Assembly (NCBI RefSeq): GCF_000300995.1
Contig: NZ_AMRJ01000013.1
Span: forward strand, 35,579 to 99,578
Length of the DNA: 64,000 bases
Origin: Alcanivorax hongdengensis A-11-3
GTDB taxonomy: Bacteria > Pseudomonadota > Gammaproteobacteria > Pseudomonadales > Alcanivoracaceae
Direction: 5' to 3'
Shown: positions 38,423-48,842 of the stretch, piece after piece
How positions within the stretch are numbered: position 1 is the stretch's first letter
Layout: each line of letters starts with the position of its first letter
Translations under genes and position numbers: made by a program
The notes under the pieces: model-generated
Databases searched by the model: none
Seen by the model: only the letters and a program-made list of their open reading frames with translations
Told to the model about the DNA's origin: nothing

Positions 38423-39737
38423 CACACACCTCCCGGGCCCGGGTAGTGAAATCATCGCCACGGGCGGCAAAGCCGCTGTACATGTCAAAAGAGGCGCACG
38501 CCGGCGACAGCAGCACCGCATCGCCGGGCTGGGCCAGCGCGTGGGCGCGGGCCACGGCGGCGGCCATGTCCGTCACCAGTTCGCAGGGCGCTGCGGACAT
38601 GCCCTCGGCCAGGGCCTGGCGATCCTCGCCCATCAACAGGGCGGCGCGCAGATACTGGCGAGCGGGTTCGGCCAGCGGAGAAAAATCCTGCCCCTTGCCC
38701 TGGCCACCGGCCACCAGGATGACCTTGCCGTCAATGCTTTCACCGATACCGGTGAGCGCCGCCAGGGTGGCGCCCACATTGGTGGCCTTGGAATCATTGA
38801 ACCAGCGCACCCCGCCGGCTTCGGCCACCATCTGGCAGCGATGCGGCAGACCGGTGAAGGCCTTCACCGTGGCCAGTGCCTTGTCCCGGTTCAGGCCCAG
38901 GGCATCACTCATGGCCATCACGGCGAGAATGTTCATGGCGTTGTGACGGCCGGTCAGCGCCAGCTCGTCGAGTCGCAGCAGAGGCTCTCCCCGGCACAGC
39001 AGCAGGCCGTTGTCACCATCCAGGCGATAATCGGACTCCGGATGGGTGCCGAAGCTGATCTGCCGTGGCACCGCCACTGACGGCCGGGTGGCCAGGTCAT
39101 CGCGGTTCCACACCGCCACCTGGCAGCCGTCATAGATGCGCTGCTTGGCGGCCACGTAATCGGCGAAGCTGGCATAACGGTCCAGGTGATCCTGGGACAC
39201 ATTGAGAATGGTGGCCACATCAGCGCTCAGGCTGTAAGTGGTTTCCAGCTGGAAGCTGGACAGCTCCAGGACATAAAGCCGGGCCCGGTCGTCCAGCAGC
39301 TCCAGCGCCGGCACGCCCAGGTTGCCGCCGATACCCGGCGACATGCTGCAGGCCTCGGCGACCTGTCCCAGCAGGGTGGTCACGGTGCTCTTGGCATTGG
39401 ACCCGGTGATTGCCACCACCGGCTCACTGGCCGCGCGGGCAAACAGCTCGATATCACCAATCACTTCCTTGCCGGCCACTACCTGCTCGGCGATGGCCGG
39501 GGTGGAAATCGCCACGCCCGGGCTGACAATCAGTCGGCGAGCCTTTTCCAGCCAGCCTTTCTTGAAGCCGCCGGTATGAATCTTCAGATTCGGGAAATCG
39601 GCACGCAGCTGGTCCAGGCCGGCCGGCGCATCGCGGGTATCCAGCGCGCGCACAGGCATCTCCTGATCCGTCAGGTAACGAATCACGGAGCGCCCGGAAA
39701 GGCCCAGGCCAATAACCAGATCAAAGCCGTCTTTCAA
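38415..39737 (-). CDS. murD: UDP-N-acetylmuramoyl-L-alanine--D-glutamate ligase MurD
   Basis: The 440-residue Mur ligase adds D-Glu. The ATP loop reads GSNAKSTVTTL, a variant of GTNGKST also remembered from Pseudomonas MurD. QDHLDRYASFADYVAAKQRI, GLPHRCQMV and FNDSKATNVGAT are family motifs. It sits between mraY (12-bp gap) and ftsW. Confidence 0.96.
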   Translation of the reverse strand: MKDGFDLVIGLGLSGRSVIRYLTDQEMPVRALDTRDAPAGLDQLRADFPNLKIHTGGFKKGWLEKARRLIVSPGVAISTPAIAEQVVAGKEVIGDIELFARAASEPVVAITGSNAKSTVTTLLGQVAEACSMSPGIGGNLGVPALELLDDRARLYVLELSSFQLETTYSLSADVATILNVSQDHLDRYASFADYVAAKQRIYDGCQVAVWNRDDLATRPSVAVPRQISFGTHPESDYRLDGDNGLLLCRGEPLLRLDELALTGRHNAMNILAVMAMSDALGLNRDKALATVKAFTGLPHRCQMVAEAGGVRWFNDSKATNVGATLAALTGIGESIDGKVILVAGGQGKGQDFSPLAEPARQYLRAALLMGEDRQALAEGMSAAPCELVTDMAAAVARAHALAQPGDAVLLSPACASFDMYSGFAARGDDFTTRAREVCDG

Positions 39738-39749
39738 CGCCGATCTCCC

Positions 39750-40832
39750 TTAGCGAATCTTCAGGGTCGACAGACCCACCAGTACAAGAATCACGGTGAT
39801 GATCCAGAACCGCACAATGATCTTCGGCTCCGGCCACCCTTTCAGTTCAAAGTGGTGATGAATCGGCGCCATTCTGAAAATGCGCCGGCCAGTGAGCTTG
39901 AACGAGCCCACCTGCAACATCACCGAAACGGTCTCCATCACGAACACGCCGCCCATGATGAAAAGCACGATTTCCTGACGGACGATCACCGCCATCACGC
40001 CCAGCACCGCACCCAGAGCCAGGGCGCCCACATCGCCCATGAAGACCTGCGCCGGGTAGGCGTTGAACCAGAGGAAACCCAGCCCCGCGCCACACAGGGC
40101 CGAGGCGATAATGGTCAGCTCGCCGGCACCGGCCACGTAGGGAATTTTCAGGTAGCTGGCAAATTCCGCGTGCCCACCCACGTAGGCGAAGATACCCAGC
40201 GCGCCCCCCACCAGCACGGTGGGCATGATGGCCAGGCCATCCAGGCCATCGGTGAGGTTGACCGCATTGCTGGTCCCGTTGATCACGAAATAGGTCAGTA
40301 CGATGTAGAACCAGCCCATGTTGATCGCCACGCTCTTGAAGAACGGCACGATCAACTGGGTCTCCACCGGGCTCTGGGCCGTGGAGTAAAGTGCCACGCC
40401 GGCGCCCAGGGCACCGGCGGACAACCACAGGTATTTCCAGCGGGCCGGCAGGCCACGGGGATTCTTCTCCACCACCTTGCGCCAGTCATCCACCCAGCCC
40501 ACGGCACCGAAAACCACCAGCACGCCCAGGGTGATCCACACAAAACGGTTCTCCAGGTCGCCCCACAACAGCGTGGAAGCGACAATGGCCACCAGGATCA
40601 GGGCGCCACCCATGGTCGGCGTGCCAGCCTTGCTCAAATGACTCTGCGGGCCATCACTGCGGATCGCCTGACCCACCTGCTTTTCCTGCAGCTTGCGGAT
40701 CATGATCGGGCCGACCCAGAACGCCAGGAACAGGGCGGTGAGCACACTGAGAATGGCGCGCAGGGTCAGGTACTGAACGACCAGAAAGCCGCTGTAGTAT
40801 TGCGCCAGATATTCGCCGAGCCAGAGCAGCAT
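39750..40832 (-). CDS. mraY: Phospho-MurNAc-pentapeptide transferase MraY
   Basis: The 360-residue polytopic membrane enzyme of the polyprenyl-phosphate transferase family forms lipid I from UDP-MurNAc-pentapeptide and undecaprenyl phosphate. KAGTPTMGG, the [11 protein letters not shown] aspartate motif, [11 protein letters not shown] and [12 protein letters not shown] are its signatures. About ten membrane helices. Its ATG shares one base with the murF stop. Confidence 0.97.
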   Translation of the reverse strand: MLLWLGEYLAQYYSGFLVVQYLTLRAILSVLTALFLAFWVGPIMIRKLQEKQVGQAIRSDGPQSHLSKAGTPTMGGALILVAIVASTLLWGDLENRFVWITLGVLVVFGAVGWVDDWRKVVEKNPRGLPARWKYLWLSAGALGAGVALYSTAQSPVETQLIVPFFKSVAINMGWFYIVLTYFVINGTSNAVNLTDGLDGLAIMPTVLVGGALGIFAYVGGHAEFASYLKIPYVAGAGELTIIASALCGAGLGFLWFNAYPAQVFMGDVGALALGAVLGVMAVIVRQEIVLFIMGGVFVMETVSVMLQVGSFKLTGRRIFRMAPIHHHFELKGWPEPKIIVRFWIITVILVLVGLSTLKIR

Positions 40833-42184
40833 CAGTGTGTCCCCTTCGATTGCGGGCTCTCGCCCAGTGTCAGCCGCTGCACCACCGCTTCCATGCCGGC
40901 AGAACGCGACCCTTTCACCAGTACGGTGCCGCCCTCGGCCAGCACCGGAGCACTCCTGCTCACCGCCGTCTGATAATCATCCACAACATGGGCGCCGGCA
41001 CCGTAGCCCTGCGCCACGGCGCTGGCGCCGCTCATCACCACCAGGCCATCCAGCCCCGCCCGGCGGGCATACTCGCCCAATTCGAACAGCAACTGATCGG
41101 CACTGGGGCCCAGTTCGCCCATGGCCCCCAGCACCAGCTGACGGGGCGCCGGCTGGGCGGCCAGCCAGTCGATCGCCACCCGCACGGAGCCCGGGTTGGC
41201 GTTGTAGGTATCGTCGACCAGTACGCCACCGGCGCAGGCCTGTATATTCATACGCCCGGGCACTGGCGCGAGCCCGGCCAGGCGTGGCACGACCTCGGCC
41301 GGGTCCAGCCCCAGCGCCGCCACGGCGGCAATCGCCATCAGCGCGTTGCTGACCTGGTGAGCGCCAGCCAGCGGCACGCACACCGGCACGCCCGCCGGTT
41401 GCAGCAGGAAGCGCACGCTGGCCTGATCCAGCTCGATGTTTTCGGCATACCAGTGCGCCTTGCCCTGACTGCTGACGCGAATCACCTCAAGCCCGACGGC
41501 CTCGGCCTGGCCGGCAAAGAAATCGGCAAAGCTGTCATCGTTATTGACGATGGCGCGGCCGCCGGACTGGCAGCCGCGAAAAATTTCCGACTTGGCATCG
41601 GCGATCCCCTGCATGGAGCCAAAGCCTTCCAGATGGGCGCCAGTAACGTTGGTGATCAACGCCACTTCCGGTTTCACCAGGGAGCTGGTCCAGGCGATCT
41701 CGCCCGGCGCATTGGCACCCAGCTCCAGCACCGCATAGCGGTGTTCGGCGCGCAGGCGCAGCAGTGTCAGTGGCACGCCGATGTCGTTGTTGAAGTTGCC
41801 ACGGGTGGCCAGGGTCTGCTCACCGAGCATGGCCGCGGCCATTTCCTTCACCGTGGTCTTGCCGGCATTGCCGGTCACCGCCAGCCGGCGGGGCTGAAAC
41901 TGGTCGGCATAGCCACTGGCCAGACGTCCCAGGCCCTGGCGGGTGTCGTCCACCTGCACGGCATGCTCAAAGGTGCTCTGCGACTGACTGACCAGCGCCG
42001 CCACGGCACCATCACGCCGGGCCTGATCCAGAAAGGCGTGGGCATCAAAACGCTCACCCTTGAGCGCCACGAACAGGCTGCCCGGAGTCATGGCACGGGT
42101 ATCGGTCACTACCGCCTCGATGGTCAGGTCGTCGCCCTGCTGGCGACCGCCGGTCCACTGCGCGATCTGGGAAAGTCGCATCAT
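40832..42184 (-). CDS. murF: UDP-MurNAc-tripeptide--D-Ala-D-Ala ligase MurF
   Basis: The 450-residue Mur ligase adds the D-Ala-D-Ala made by DdlB. The ATP loop is [17 protein letters not shown], with Asn-Ala where many members have Ser-Ser. [27 protein letters not shown] and [14 protein letters not shown] follow the family pattern. The start (MMRLSQ) overlaps the murE stop by four bases; the second Met is equally possible. Confidence 0.96.
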   Translation of the reverse strand: MMRLSQIAQWTGGRQQGDDLTIEAVVTDTRAMTPGSLFVALKGERFDAHAFLDQARRDGAVAALVSQSQSTFEHAVQVDDTRQGLGRLASGYADQFQPRRLAVTGNAGKTTVKEMAAAMLGEQTLATRGNFNNDIGVPLTLLRLRAEHRYAVLELGANAPGEIAWTSSLVKPEVALITNVTGAHLEGFGSMQGIADAKSEIFRGCQSGGRAIVNNDDSFADFFAGQAEAVGLEVIRVSSQGKAHWYAENIELDQASVRFLLQPAGVPVCVPLAGAHQVSNALMAIAAVAALGLDPAEVVPRLAGLAPVPGRMNIQACAGGVLVDDTYNANPGSVRVAIDWLAAQPAPRQLVLGAMGELGPSADQLLFELGEYARRAGLDGLVVMSGASAVAQGYGAGAHVVDDYQTAVSRSAPVLAEGGTVLVKGSRSAGMEAVVQRLTLGESPQSKGTH

Positions 42185-43653
42185 TGCGCCCCTCCCCGCG
42201 CCTGCAGCGCCTGGCGAGCCAGTTCCCGGTCATCGCTGTGATGACGGACACCGGCAATTTCCTGATAGGTTTCGTGGCCCTTGCCGGCCAGCAGCACCAC
42301 ATCGCCGGGTGCCGCCCGCTGTATCGCCTCATTGATGGCCACACGGCGCTCCACCTGGCAGTGAACCCGCTGCGGGTCACTGACGCCGGCCAGCATGTCA
42401 TCGATGATGGCCTGCGGCGCCTCACTGCGCGGGTTGTCGCTGGTCAGCACCAGCACATCTGCCAGCCGCTCGGCCACCGCCGCCATTTGCGGGCGTTTGC
42501 CGCTGTCACGGTCACCGCCACAACCGACCACACAATGCAGGCGGCCGCTAAAGTGCTCACGGCAGGCCTGCAGAGCCTTCTCCAGACCGTCCGGCGTGTG
42601 CGCATAATCCACGATCACCGTGGCCGCACCGGACTGACGCACCGGCTCCATGCGACCGGGCACCGGCGTCAGGGCCATCAGGGCCGGCCCCAGCTCTTCA
42701 GCACGGACATTGAGGCCATGCAGGGTACCGGCCACCGCCATGATGTTGCTGACGGTGAAGTGCCCGAACAGGGGCAGGGTCAACGCCACCGGCTCACCGC
42801 CGACCATCAGGGTGATCTGCAGGCCCTCTTCACTGCAGTGATACTCGCGACAACGCACGGTGGCGCCGGCCTGGCTGCCGTAGGTCACACAGCGCACGCC
42901 GTCATCCAGTCGACCGATCAGGGTACTGGCGGCATTGTCATCGGTGTTGATCACGGCCAGCTGCACGCCCGGACGGGTAAACAGGGCGGATTTGGCGGCC
43001 AGGTAGCGCTCCATGTCACCGTGGTAATCCAGGTGGTCGCGGCTCAGATTGCTGAACACCGCCGCCCGTACCAGGGTCTCGCCCAGACGCCCCTGGTCGA
43101 GAGCGTGGGAAGACACTTCCATGGCCACCGCGTCAGCGCCGGCATCCCGTACCCGGGCCAGGCCCGCCTGCAGGGTCAGCGGGTCCGGTGTGGTGTGCCC
43201 GGTTTCCTGCTCCTCGCCTTTCAGTCCCAGGCCCAGGGTGCCAACCAGGGCACAGCGGTGGCCCAGGGCATTGAAGGCATCACGCAGGAACCAGCTGATG
43301 CTGGTCTTGCCATTGGTACCGGTGACGCCAATAACCTGCATGGCCCTGGAAGGTTCGCCATACCAGCGCGCCGCCAGTTCGCCGACCCGCTCACTCAGGC
43401 CCGGCAATTGCAGACAGGGCACCCCATCACGCCATTCCAGACCCGCCTGATCGGCTTCGCACAGCACCAGCGGCGCACCGCTGGCAATCGCCTGGGACAC
43501 AAAGCGGCGACCGTCGCCACTGATACCGGGCACGGCAATAAAGGTATCGCCGCGTGCCACGCGACGGCTGTCCAGTTGCAGGCCCTGAACGCCACAATGC
43601 GCCAGCTCTTCAGGCAGGCGCACATCCGGAAGCAGTTGCTGGAGGCTCATCAT
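42181..43653 (-). CDS. murE: UDP-MurNAc-L-Ala-D-Glu--meso-DAP ligase MurE
   Basis: The 490-residue Mur ligase adds the third stem residue. [15 protein letters not shown] is the ATP loop, TTPDPLTLQ the conserved nucleotide-sugar region, [20 protein letters not shown] the middle motif. The DNPR motif ([11 protein letters not shown]) specifies meso-diaminopimelate, as expected for a Gram-negative. It overlaps ftsI by four bases. Confidence 0.97.
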   Translation of the reverse strand: MMSLQQLLPDVRLPEELAHCGVQGLQLDSRRVARGDTFIAVPGISGDGRRFVSQAIASGAPLVLCEADQAGLEWRDGVPCLQLPGLSERVGELAARWYGEPSRAMQVIGVTGTNGKTSISWFLRDAFNALGHRCALVGTLGLGLKGEEQETGHTTPDPLTLQAGLARVRDAGADAVAMEVSSHALDQGRLGETLVRAAVFSNLSRDHLDYHGDMERYLAAKSALFTRPGVQLAVINTDDNAASTLIGRLDDGVRCVTYGSQAGATVRCREYHCSEEGLQITLMVGGEPVALTLPLFGHFTVSNIMAVAGTLHGLNVRAEELGPALMALTPVPGRMEPVRQSGAATVIVDYAHTPDGLEKALQACREHFSGRLHCVVGCGGDRDSGKRPQMAAVAERLADVLVLTSDNPRSEAPQAIIDDMLAGVSDPQRVHCQVERRVAINEAIQRAAPGDVVLLAGKGHETYQEIAGVRHHSDDRELARQALQARGGAQ

Positions 43654-45368
43654 GACGGGTCCTCCTGCGTGCCCAGGCTGGCGATAATGCCGTCGGGCTT
43701 GTCCGGTGGCACGTGCAGGGTGCGCAACACCCCGGCCATGATGTTGGAAAACGCCGGGGCCGCCACCAACCCGCCGTAGTAGGCATCACTGCGCGGATCG
43801 TCAATTACCACCACGGCCACATAGCGCGGATCACTGGCCGGGGCCAGGCCGGCAAACAGGCCGATGTAGTGATCTTCGGAATACCCCCCGGCCATGACCT
43901 TGTGCACGGTGCCGGTCTTGCCGGCCACCAGGTAACCGGGCACCTTGGCACGGCTGGCGGTACCCACGCGGCTGACCACGGTTTCCAGCATGGTCACCAG
44001 TTCGCGGGCGGTATGTTTGCCGATCACCTGCTCGCCCTCGGGCACTTTATCCACCTTCTCCAGGGACAGGGGCAGGCGCACGCCATCATTGGCAATCACG
44101 GAGTAGGCCTGGGCCAGCTGCACGGTGGAAACACTCAGGCCATAGCCGTAGGACAGCGCGGCGCGCTCCACATCCCGCCAGCGGCTGCGCAGCGGCAGCA
44201 CCCCGTCGCTCTCACCCGGAAAATCAATGGCGGTGGACTGACCGAAACCGAAACGCTCCAGGTAATCGGGCAATGCCATGGGGTCCATGGCAAGGGCCAG
44301 CTTGCTGGCGCCCACGTTCGAGCTCTTGGTCAGCACGGTGGTGATATCAATGACACCGTAATCGCGATGATCGTGAATGGTCTTGTCACCCACCCGCAGG
44401 GTGCCCGGGTGAGTGTTGATGGTGGTGGACGGGGTCACCATGCCCATTTCCAGGGCCGCGGCCACGGTGAAAGGCTTCATGGTGGAGCCCGGCTCGAACA
44501 GGTCGGTGACGGCACGGTTGCGCAGGGCCGAGGTATCCAGGTTTTCCCGATTATTGGGGTTGTAGGACGGCTGGTTGACCATGGCCAGCACTTCACCGGT
44601 ATGGGCGTCCAGTACCACGGCGCTACCGCCCTTGGCACGGAATTTCTGCACCGCACCCAGCAGTTCGCGGTAGGCCAGATACTGCAGGCGCAGATCGATG
44701 CTCAGGGTCACATCCTTGCCCGGACGTGCCGGCTTGACCACCTCGATATCCTGGATCACCCGGCCCAGCAGATCGCGCACCACCTTCTTGCTGCCGGAAT
44801 GGCCAGCCAGGGACGGATCCATGGCCAGTTCGATGCCTTCCTGACCCTTGTCATCAATATTGGTGAAGCCCACCACCTGGCTGGTTACTTCGCCGGCCGG
44901 ATAATAACGACGATATTCGGTGAGCTTGTAGAGACCGGGAATTTTTTCCGCCAGCACCTTCTCGGCGGACTCCGGCGCCAGCCCCCGCTCCAGATAGATG
45001 AACTCGCGATTCTTGTGACGCTCCACCTTGCGGGAGAATTCGTTCAGGTTGATCACCGGGTTGCCGGCCAGCCGGCCCCACTGCTCCTGATGCTCCATGG
45101 CTTCGCGGGGATTGGCCCACAGGGTCACCACCGGGGTGCTGACCGCCAGCGGCCGACCATAACGGTCACGGATCACGCCACGATGGGCCGCCAGCGGCTC
45201 GGTGCGCAGGTTGCGGATATCCCCCTGGTGCGCCAGGAAATCATGCTGCAGCACCTGCAGATCAAAGGCCCGCCCGATCAGCAGACTGGCACACACCACC
45301 CAGAACGCCAGCACAAAGCGCCAGCGCAGTCGGGAGTTGGGTTGCCGTGTCTTACGGGCCTGGCTCAT
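43650..45368 (-). CDS. ftsI: Septal peptidoglycan transpeptidase FtsI (PBP3)
   Basis: The 572-residue class B PBP cross-links septal peptidoglycan. It has a short cytoplasmic tail, a membrane anchor (about 18-38), a pedestal domain ([15 protein letters not shown]) and a transpeptidase domain with Ser295 in GSTMKPF, SSN in [13 protein letters not shown] and KTG in [11 protein letters not shown]. Start 45368 (MSQARKTRQ) overlaps the ftsL stop as ATGA. The longer frame to 45488 is ftsL shadow. Confidence 0.97.
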   Translation of the reverse strand: MSQARKTRQPNSRLRWRFVLAFWVVCASLLIGRAFDLQVLQHDFLAHQGDIRNLRTEPLAAHRGVIRDRYGRPLAVSTPVVTLWANPREAMEHQEQWGRLAGNPVINLNEFSRKVERHKNREFIYLERGLAPESAEKVLAEKIPGLYKLTEYRRYYPAGEVTSQVVGFTNIDDKGQEGIELAMDPSLAGHSGSKKVVRDLLGRVIQDIEVVKPARPGKDVTLSIDLRLQYLAYRELLGAVQKFRAKGGSAVVLDAHTGEVLAMVNQPSYNPNNRENLDTSALRNRAVTDLFEPGSTMKPFTVAAALEMGMVTPSTTINTHPGTLRVGDKTIHDHRDYGVIDITTVLTKSSNVGASKLALAMDPMALPDYLERFGFGQSTAIDFPGESDGVLPLRSRWRDVERAALSYGYGLSVSTVQLAQAYSVIANDGVRLPLSLEKVDKVPEGEQVIGKHTARELVTMLETVVSRVGTASRAKVPGYLVAGKTGTVHKVMAGGYSEDHYIGLFAGLAPASDPRYVAVVVIDDPRSDAYYGGLVAAPAFSNIMAGVLRTLHVPPDKPDGIIASLGTQEDPS

Positions 45369-45628
45369 GGTTTGATCAATACTCTCTGGTCGGTTTTCGG
45401 TAACGTCATGCCCAGCTTCTCTCTGGCCAGGCGCTCCACCCGGGCGTAACTGCCCCAGGTGCTGTGTTCCAGCAACAGCTGGCTCCATTCACTTTCCAGG
45501 CGGGTCTGCTGGCGTTGCAGACGCTGACTCTCATCGGTCAGCTGGCGGGCTTTATAAACGCTGTAGCTGACGCCGATGGCCGTCATCACCACCAGCACCA
45601 GCAGCACCCGCACCGCCCAGGTCGCCAT
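45365..45628 (-). CDS. ftsL: Cell division protein FtsL
   Basis: This is an 87-residue bitopic protein with an N-terminal membrane helix (VRVLLVLVVMTAIGVSYSVY) and a periplasmic leucine-zipper coiled coil (RQLTDESQRLQRQQTRLESEWSQLLLE). It forms the FtsQLB complex. Sequence conservation is low in this family; size, topology and position between rsmH and ftsI carry the call. It shares one base with the rsmH stop. Confidence 0.93.
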   Translation of the reverse strand: MATWAVRVLLVLVVMTAIGVSYSVYKARQLTDESQRLQRQQTRLESEWSQLLLEHSTWGSYARVERLAREKLGMTLPKTDQRVLIKP

Positions 45629-46563
45629 CAGGCCACCTTTTCCGCGACCCGCAGTACCGCACTGCGTGAACGCGCATTGACTTTCAGCTCCGCCTTGCCG
45701 GCACGAATGGCCTTGCCCACCGGCTCCAGCCGCTGCGGCAGTTCATCGCCCAACGGCAACCCGCCGCGCCCCTTCGGAGCCCGGCCGGAATGATCACGGA
45801 TAAAGAGCTTCACCATCCGATCTTCCAGGGAATGGAAGCTGATAATGGCGAGACGCCCGCCGATGGCGAGCGTCTCCAGGGCTTGCTCGAGCACTTTCTC
45901 CAGTGCCTCCAGCTCGCCATTAATATGTATCCTCAACGCCTGAAAGCTGCGCGTGGCCGGGTGCTTGCCCGGCTCTGCGCGACCCAGCACACCTTCAATC
46001 AGGCTGGCCAGCTCGGCGGTGCGGGTGATCGGCTGTTCGTCGCGCACCTCGCAAATGCGCCGGGCAATGCGGCGTGACTTGCGCTCCTCGCCGTAGCGAT
46101 AGAGCACATCGGCAATCTCTTTTTCCTCGGCACGGGCCAACCACTGGGCCACGCTTTCGCCACGGGTGGGGTCCATGCGCATGTCCAGCGGCCCGTCACG
46201 CAGGAAGCTGAAGCCGCGGCTGGCATCATCCAGCTGCGGCGACGACACACCCAGATCCAGCAGCAGGCCGTCGATGGGACGCCCGGCATCAGCCACCAGT
46301 TCCGGCAGGCAGTCAAAGCGACTGGCCTTTATATGAAAACGGTGATCCTGTTCCGCCAGCGCCTGCCCCTCGGCAATCGCCTGGGGGTCACGGTCAACAC
46401 CGACAAGCCGGCCCTGATCATCCAGCCGACGGAGCAGAGCCCGGCTGTGGCCACCGCGCCCGAAGGTGCCATCCACGTAAAAACCGTTGCTGCGGACAAA
46501 CCACATATCCAGTACCTCCTCCAGCATGACCGGCTGGTGTTCGTACTGCGCCTGCTCTTTCAT
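45628..46563 (-). CDS. rsmH: 16S rRNA m4C1402 methyltransferase RsmH
   Basis: The SAM-dependent enzyme of 311 residues methylates N4 of C1402. HQPVMLEEVLDMW, VDGTFGRGGHSRALL, LLLDLGVSSPQLDDASRGFSF, DGPLDMRMD and IISFHSLEDRMVK are diagnostic (MraW). ATG 46563 has AGGAG five bases upstream; two GTG codons just before it are less well spaced. RsmI, which modifies the same nucleotide's ribose, is encoded nearby at 47915. Confidence 0.96.
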   Translation of the reverse strand: MKEQAQYEHQPVMLEEVLDMWFVRSNGFYVDGTFGRGGHSRALLRRLDDQGRLVGVDRDPQAIAEGQALAEQDHRFHIKASRFDCLPELVADAGRPIDGLLLDLGVSSPQLDDASRGFSFLRDGPLDMRMDPTRGESVAQWLARAEEKEIADVLYRYGEERKSRRIARRICEVRDEQPITRTAELASLIEGVLGRAEPGKHPATRSFQALRIHINGELEALEKVLEQALETLAIGGRLAIISFHSLEDRMVKLFIRDHSGRAPKGRGGLPLGDELPQRLEPVGKAIRAGKAELKVNARSRSAVLRVAEKVA

Positions 46564-46571
46564 CACCACTC

Positions 46572-47015
46572 CTAGAAGGACAGCGCCTGAACGCTATCCG
46601 GCATGGCATCCTGATCAAGCTCCTGTTGTTCCAGCTCGATCCAGGTGTCTTCCGCCCAAATCTCGAAGCGGTGCATGAGACCAATCAACATGGCCCGTTT
46701 TTCCAGTGCGATCACCGAACGCAACTCCGGCGGCACCAGCAGACGGCCGCTGCCGTCCATGTCCAGTTCCACAGCCTGCCCCAGGAAGCGGCGTTTCAGT
46801 GCCCGCACATTGGCGTTGGCATCACTCTGACCGGCGACCTGGCGGGCAATGTCCTGCCAGGCGGGAAGGGGATAGAGCACCAGACAGGTGTCGTAGGGGT
46901 GTTGCGTAAGCACTACCCGGCCGCCGCAGGAGTCATTGAGTGACTCGCGGTAACGGGTCGGTACGGTTAACCGACCTTTGGCATCCAGGTTGAGCGCGTT
47001 ACGCCCGTTAAACAC
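46572..47015 (-). CDS. mraZ: Transcriptional regulator MraZ
   Basis: The 147-residue protein has two SpoVT-AbrB-like domains (FNGRNALNLDAKGRLTVPTRYRE and VELDMDGSGRLLVPPELR). It forms ring oligomers that bind repeated boxes in its own promoter and repress the dcw cluster. The start is GTG at 47015 with GGGGAAG upstream. It is the first gene of the long minus-strand dcw operon ending at ftsZ and lpxC. A three-box operator is visible at 47079-47103. Confidence 0.96.
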   Translation of the reverse strand: MFNGRNALNLDAKGRLTVPTRYRESLNDSCGGRVVLTQHPYDTCLVLYPLPAWQDIARQVAGQSDANANVRALKRRFLGQAVELDMDGSGRLLVPPELRSVIALEKRAMLIGLMHRFEIWAEDTWIELEQQELDQDAMPDSVQALSF

Positions 47016-47078
47016 AGGGCTTCCCCTTTCTCAGTTGTACGGTTCCATCCCACTCGGCTCCACCGAGCATGTGGATTT

Positions 47079-47103
47079 TCCCACTTCTTCCCACTTTTCT
47101 CCA
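47079..47103 (-). promoter_or_regulatory. mraZ: MraZ operator
   Basis: On the minus strand TGGAG-AAAAG-TGGGA-AGAAG-TGGGA gives three boxes with exact 10-nt period, matching the known TGGGA-N5 repeat bound by MraZ. It lies just downstream of the candidate start site and 63 bp upstream of the mraZ start codon. Confidence 0.8.
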
Positions 47104-47112
47104 CAATGCCAC

Positions 47113-47142
47113 ACTCTATGGCCACCGCGAAGAGCAAGTCAA
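47113..47142 (-). promoter_or_regulatory. mraZ: Candidate mra promoter
   Basis: TTGACT (47142-47137), an 18-nt spacer and TAGAGT (47118-47113) on the minus strand place the start near 47106, so that the MraZ boxes immediately follow it. Confidence 0.55.
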
Positions 47143-47331
47143 GCGACGATTCCGGGGTAAACGTAAAAGAATTTCGAGACAAATCAGCCTGTTAGCAGGA
47201 CAAAGGGGCGATTTCAGACAGATGGTGACGGGGACTTTGCATGTGAATCAGAACGCTGAGCGCGCCAGCTGAGAAAGCACTTTAAGTGTTAGACAAATTA
47301 GTTATCACTAACATGTTTTATATTCCATAAA

Positions 47332-47366
47332 TAAAAACGCCACTTCCGCAGCGACGGAAGTGGCGT
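47332..47366 (-). terminator. rnpB: Terminator of rnpB
   Basis: On the minus strand ACGCCACTTCCG and its complement around TCGC... form a 13-bp hairpin followed by TTTTTATTTAT, directly after the 3' end of the RNase P RNA. Confidence 0.9.
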
Positions 47367-47374
47367 CATGGAAC

Positions 47375-47750
47375 AGGTGGACCGGTCGATAAGCCGGGTT
47401 CTGTCGTGGACAGTCATTCATCTGGGGCCGGCGTCGCCACCGGCCTCTAGCAACCTACCCGGATCCAGCGCGGGCCACGCCATTGGATCCCTATTTGGTC
47501 TTGCTCCGGGTGGGGTTTACCCTGCCACCACTGTTGCCAGCGGCGCGGTGCGCTCTTACCGCACCTTTTCACCCTTACCCGTCAACGCCGAAGCGAAACG
47601 GGCGGTATCTTTTCTGTGGCACTCGCCGTAACCCTACCGTCACCAGTAAGGCCCCCAGGCGTTACCTGGCACCCTGCCCTGTGGAGCCCGGACTTTCCTC
47701 CAGCGTTCCTCTCAAGGAGAAGAGTCGCCAGCGACTGTCTGACCGGTCCG
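47375..47750 (-). ncRNA. rnpB: RNase P RNA (bacterial class A)
   Basis: Read on the minus strand the RNA begins near GGACCGGTCAGACAGTCGC and contains GAGGAAAGTCCGGGCTCC and AGGGCAGGGTGCC, the universal 5' core of RNase P RNA. It ends with AACCCGGCTTATCGACCGGT, which pairs with the 5' end (ACCGGTC). Length is about 376 nt, as in class A. It is the catalytic subunit that matures tRNA 5' ends. Exact ends are estimated from the promoter and the terminator. It lies between rsmI and mraZ, a position shared with Pseudomonas. Confidence 0.95.
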
Positions 47751-47756
47751 GGGGCG

Positions 47757-47785
47757 ATTCTAGGCAGATGCAGCGAGCTCGGCAA
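47757..47785 (-). promoter_or_regulatory. rnpB: rnpB promoter
   Basis: TTGCCG (47785-47780), 17-nt spacer, TAGAAT (47762-47757) on the minus strand; the start would fall near 47750, exactly at the expected 5' end of the RNA. Confidence 0.7.
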
Positions 47786-47794
47786 CGGGAAACA

Positions 47795-47922
47795 CCAATG
47801 GATAATGGATAACTGCGCGAACGGGAGCAAAATCTGGCGTTACTTGTTCGAGATCATTGGGGCCCGGATGCCTTGTCGTCTCGTTCAGTGCGGTGTTGCT
47901 GCAGCTATCAATTCTTAATTGG
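47795..47922. repeat. Imperfect inverted repeat between rnpB and rsmI
   Basis: Arms of 22 bp (47795-47816 and 47901-47922) match at 17 positions, both of the form CCAAT...ATAxCTGC. The right arm covers the rsmI stop codon. The core resembles that of the pair after pilD (21366-21458). Confidence 0.55.
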
Positions 47923-48751
47923 CCTTTGCCATTGCCTCCAGCAGTGCATACACCTGCTGACGCTTCATGCCGGTATGGGCCGCCAGAATCTTGGCCGCCC
48001 GGGAGGCCGGCAATTCGGCGAGCAGGGAATGGGCCAACGCCTGGTCCCGATCTGTCCAGCCGGCACTCTGGGCCGCCGGAGATAGCACCAGCACCAGCTC
48101 ACCGCGCTGCTGGTTGCTGTCCGCAGCCACCCAGTCCGCCATCTGCGCCACCGGGCCGCGCCGCACGGTTTCAAACTGCTTGGTCAGTTCCCGGCAGAGG
48201 GTAATCTCGCGCTCCGCGTCCACAACAGCGGCCAACGCCTGCAGAAAGGACAGCACCCGGTGGGGAGCCTCGTAGACAATGGTGGTCACTGATTCGCCAG
48301 CCAGACGCTCGATGGCCTGCTGGCGCGCTGCGCCCTTGGCGGGGATAAACCCCTCAAAAAGGAAGCGGTCGGAGGGTTGGCCCGCCACCGCCAGCGCCGA
48401 CAGCAGCGCCGAGGCTCCCGGCACGGGCACCACCTGAATGTCGGCCTGCTGGCAGGCACGCACCAATCGATAGCCCGGATCGCTGACCAGAGGGGTACCG
48501 GCATCGCTGATCAGCGCACCTTTTTCACCATTTTTCAATCGGCTGACCAGCTCGTCACTGCGCTGGGCTTCATTGTGGTCATGGCAGCTGATCAGGCGCG
48601 CCTTGATACCCAGCTGATCCAGCAGCCTCTGGCTGTGTCGCGTGTCCTCGGCGGCCACCCAGTCCACACTCCCCAGCACCTCGATGGCACGACGACTGAT
48701 ATCGTCCAGATGGCCGATCGGGGTACTGACCACATACAAAACACTGCTCAT
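47915..48751 (-). CDS. rsmI: 16S rRNA 2'-O-ribose C1402 methyltransferase RsmI
   Basis: The 278-residue tetrapyrrole-methylase-fold enzyme 2'-O-methylates C1402. LYVVSTPIGHLDDISRRAIEVL, AAEDTRHSQRLLDQLGI, ALISDAGTPLVSDPGYRLV, PVPGASALLSALAVAG and EAPHRVLSFL are family motifs. Start 48751 has AGGA upstream; the frame extended to 48793 is rejected. It is divergent from lpoA, the usual arrangement. Confidence 0.96.
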   Translation of the reverse strand: MSSVLYVVSTPIGHLDDISRRAIEVLGSVDWVAAEDTRHSQRLLDQLGIKARLISCHDHNEAQRSDELVSRLKNGEKGALISDAGTPLVSDPGYRLVRACQQADIQVVPVPGASALLSALAVAGQPSDRFLFEGFIPAKGAARQQAIERLAGESVTTIVYEAPHRVLSFLQALAAVVDAEREITLCRELTKQFETVRRGPVAQMADWVAADSNQQRGELVLVLSPAAQSAGWTDRDQALAHSLLAELPASRAAKILAAHTGMKRQQVYALLEAMAKAN

Positions 48752-48842
48752 ATTTGTGTCCTGGCTCTCCGGGCACTGCTGGTGACGACCCAATGAAGCG
48801 CCTACAATAGCCGCTTCATTCCGGGAATACGAACCTCACACC

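Noticed and set aside
38415..38447. MurD P-loop GSNAKST and MurF GNAGKTT as defective sites
   Set aside because: The Lys and Thr/Ser that bind ATP are kept, and the MurD variant is remembered from Pseudomonas; these look like lineage variants.
39186..40973. 595-codon open frame antisense to murD and mraY
   Set aside because: It mirrors the codon structure of real genes on the other strand, is rich in His/Gln/Gly low-complexity text and has no family motif. Similar antisense frames over murC (34598-36274), murE (42184-43779) and ftsI (43713-45449) are rejected for the same reason.
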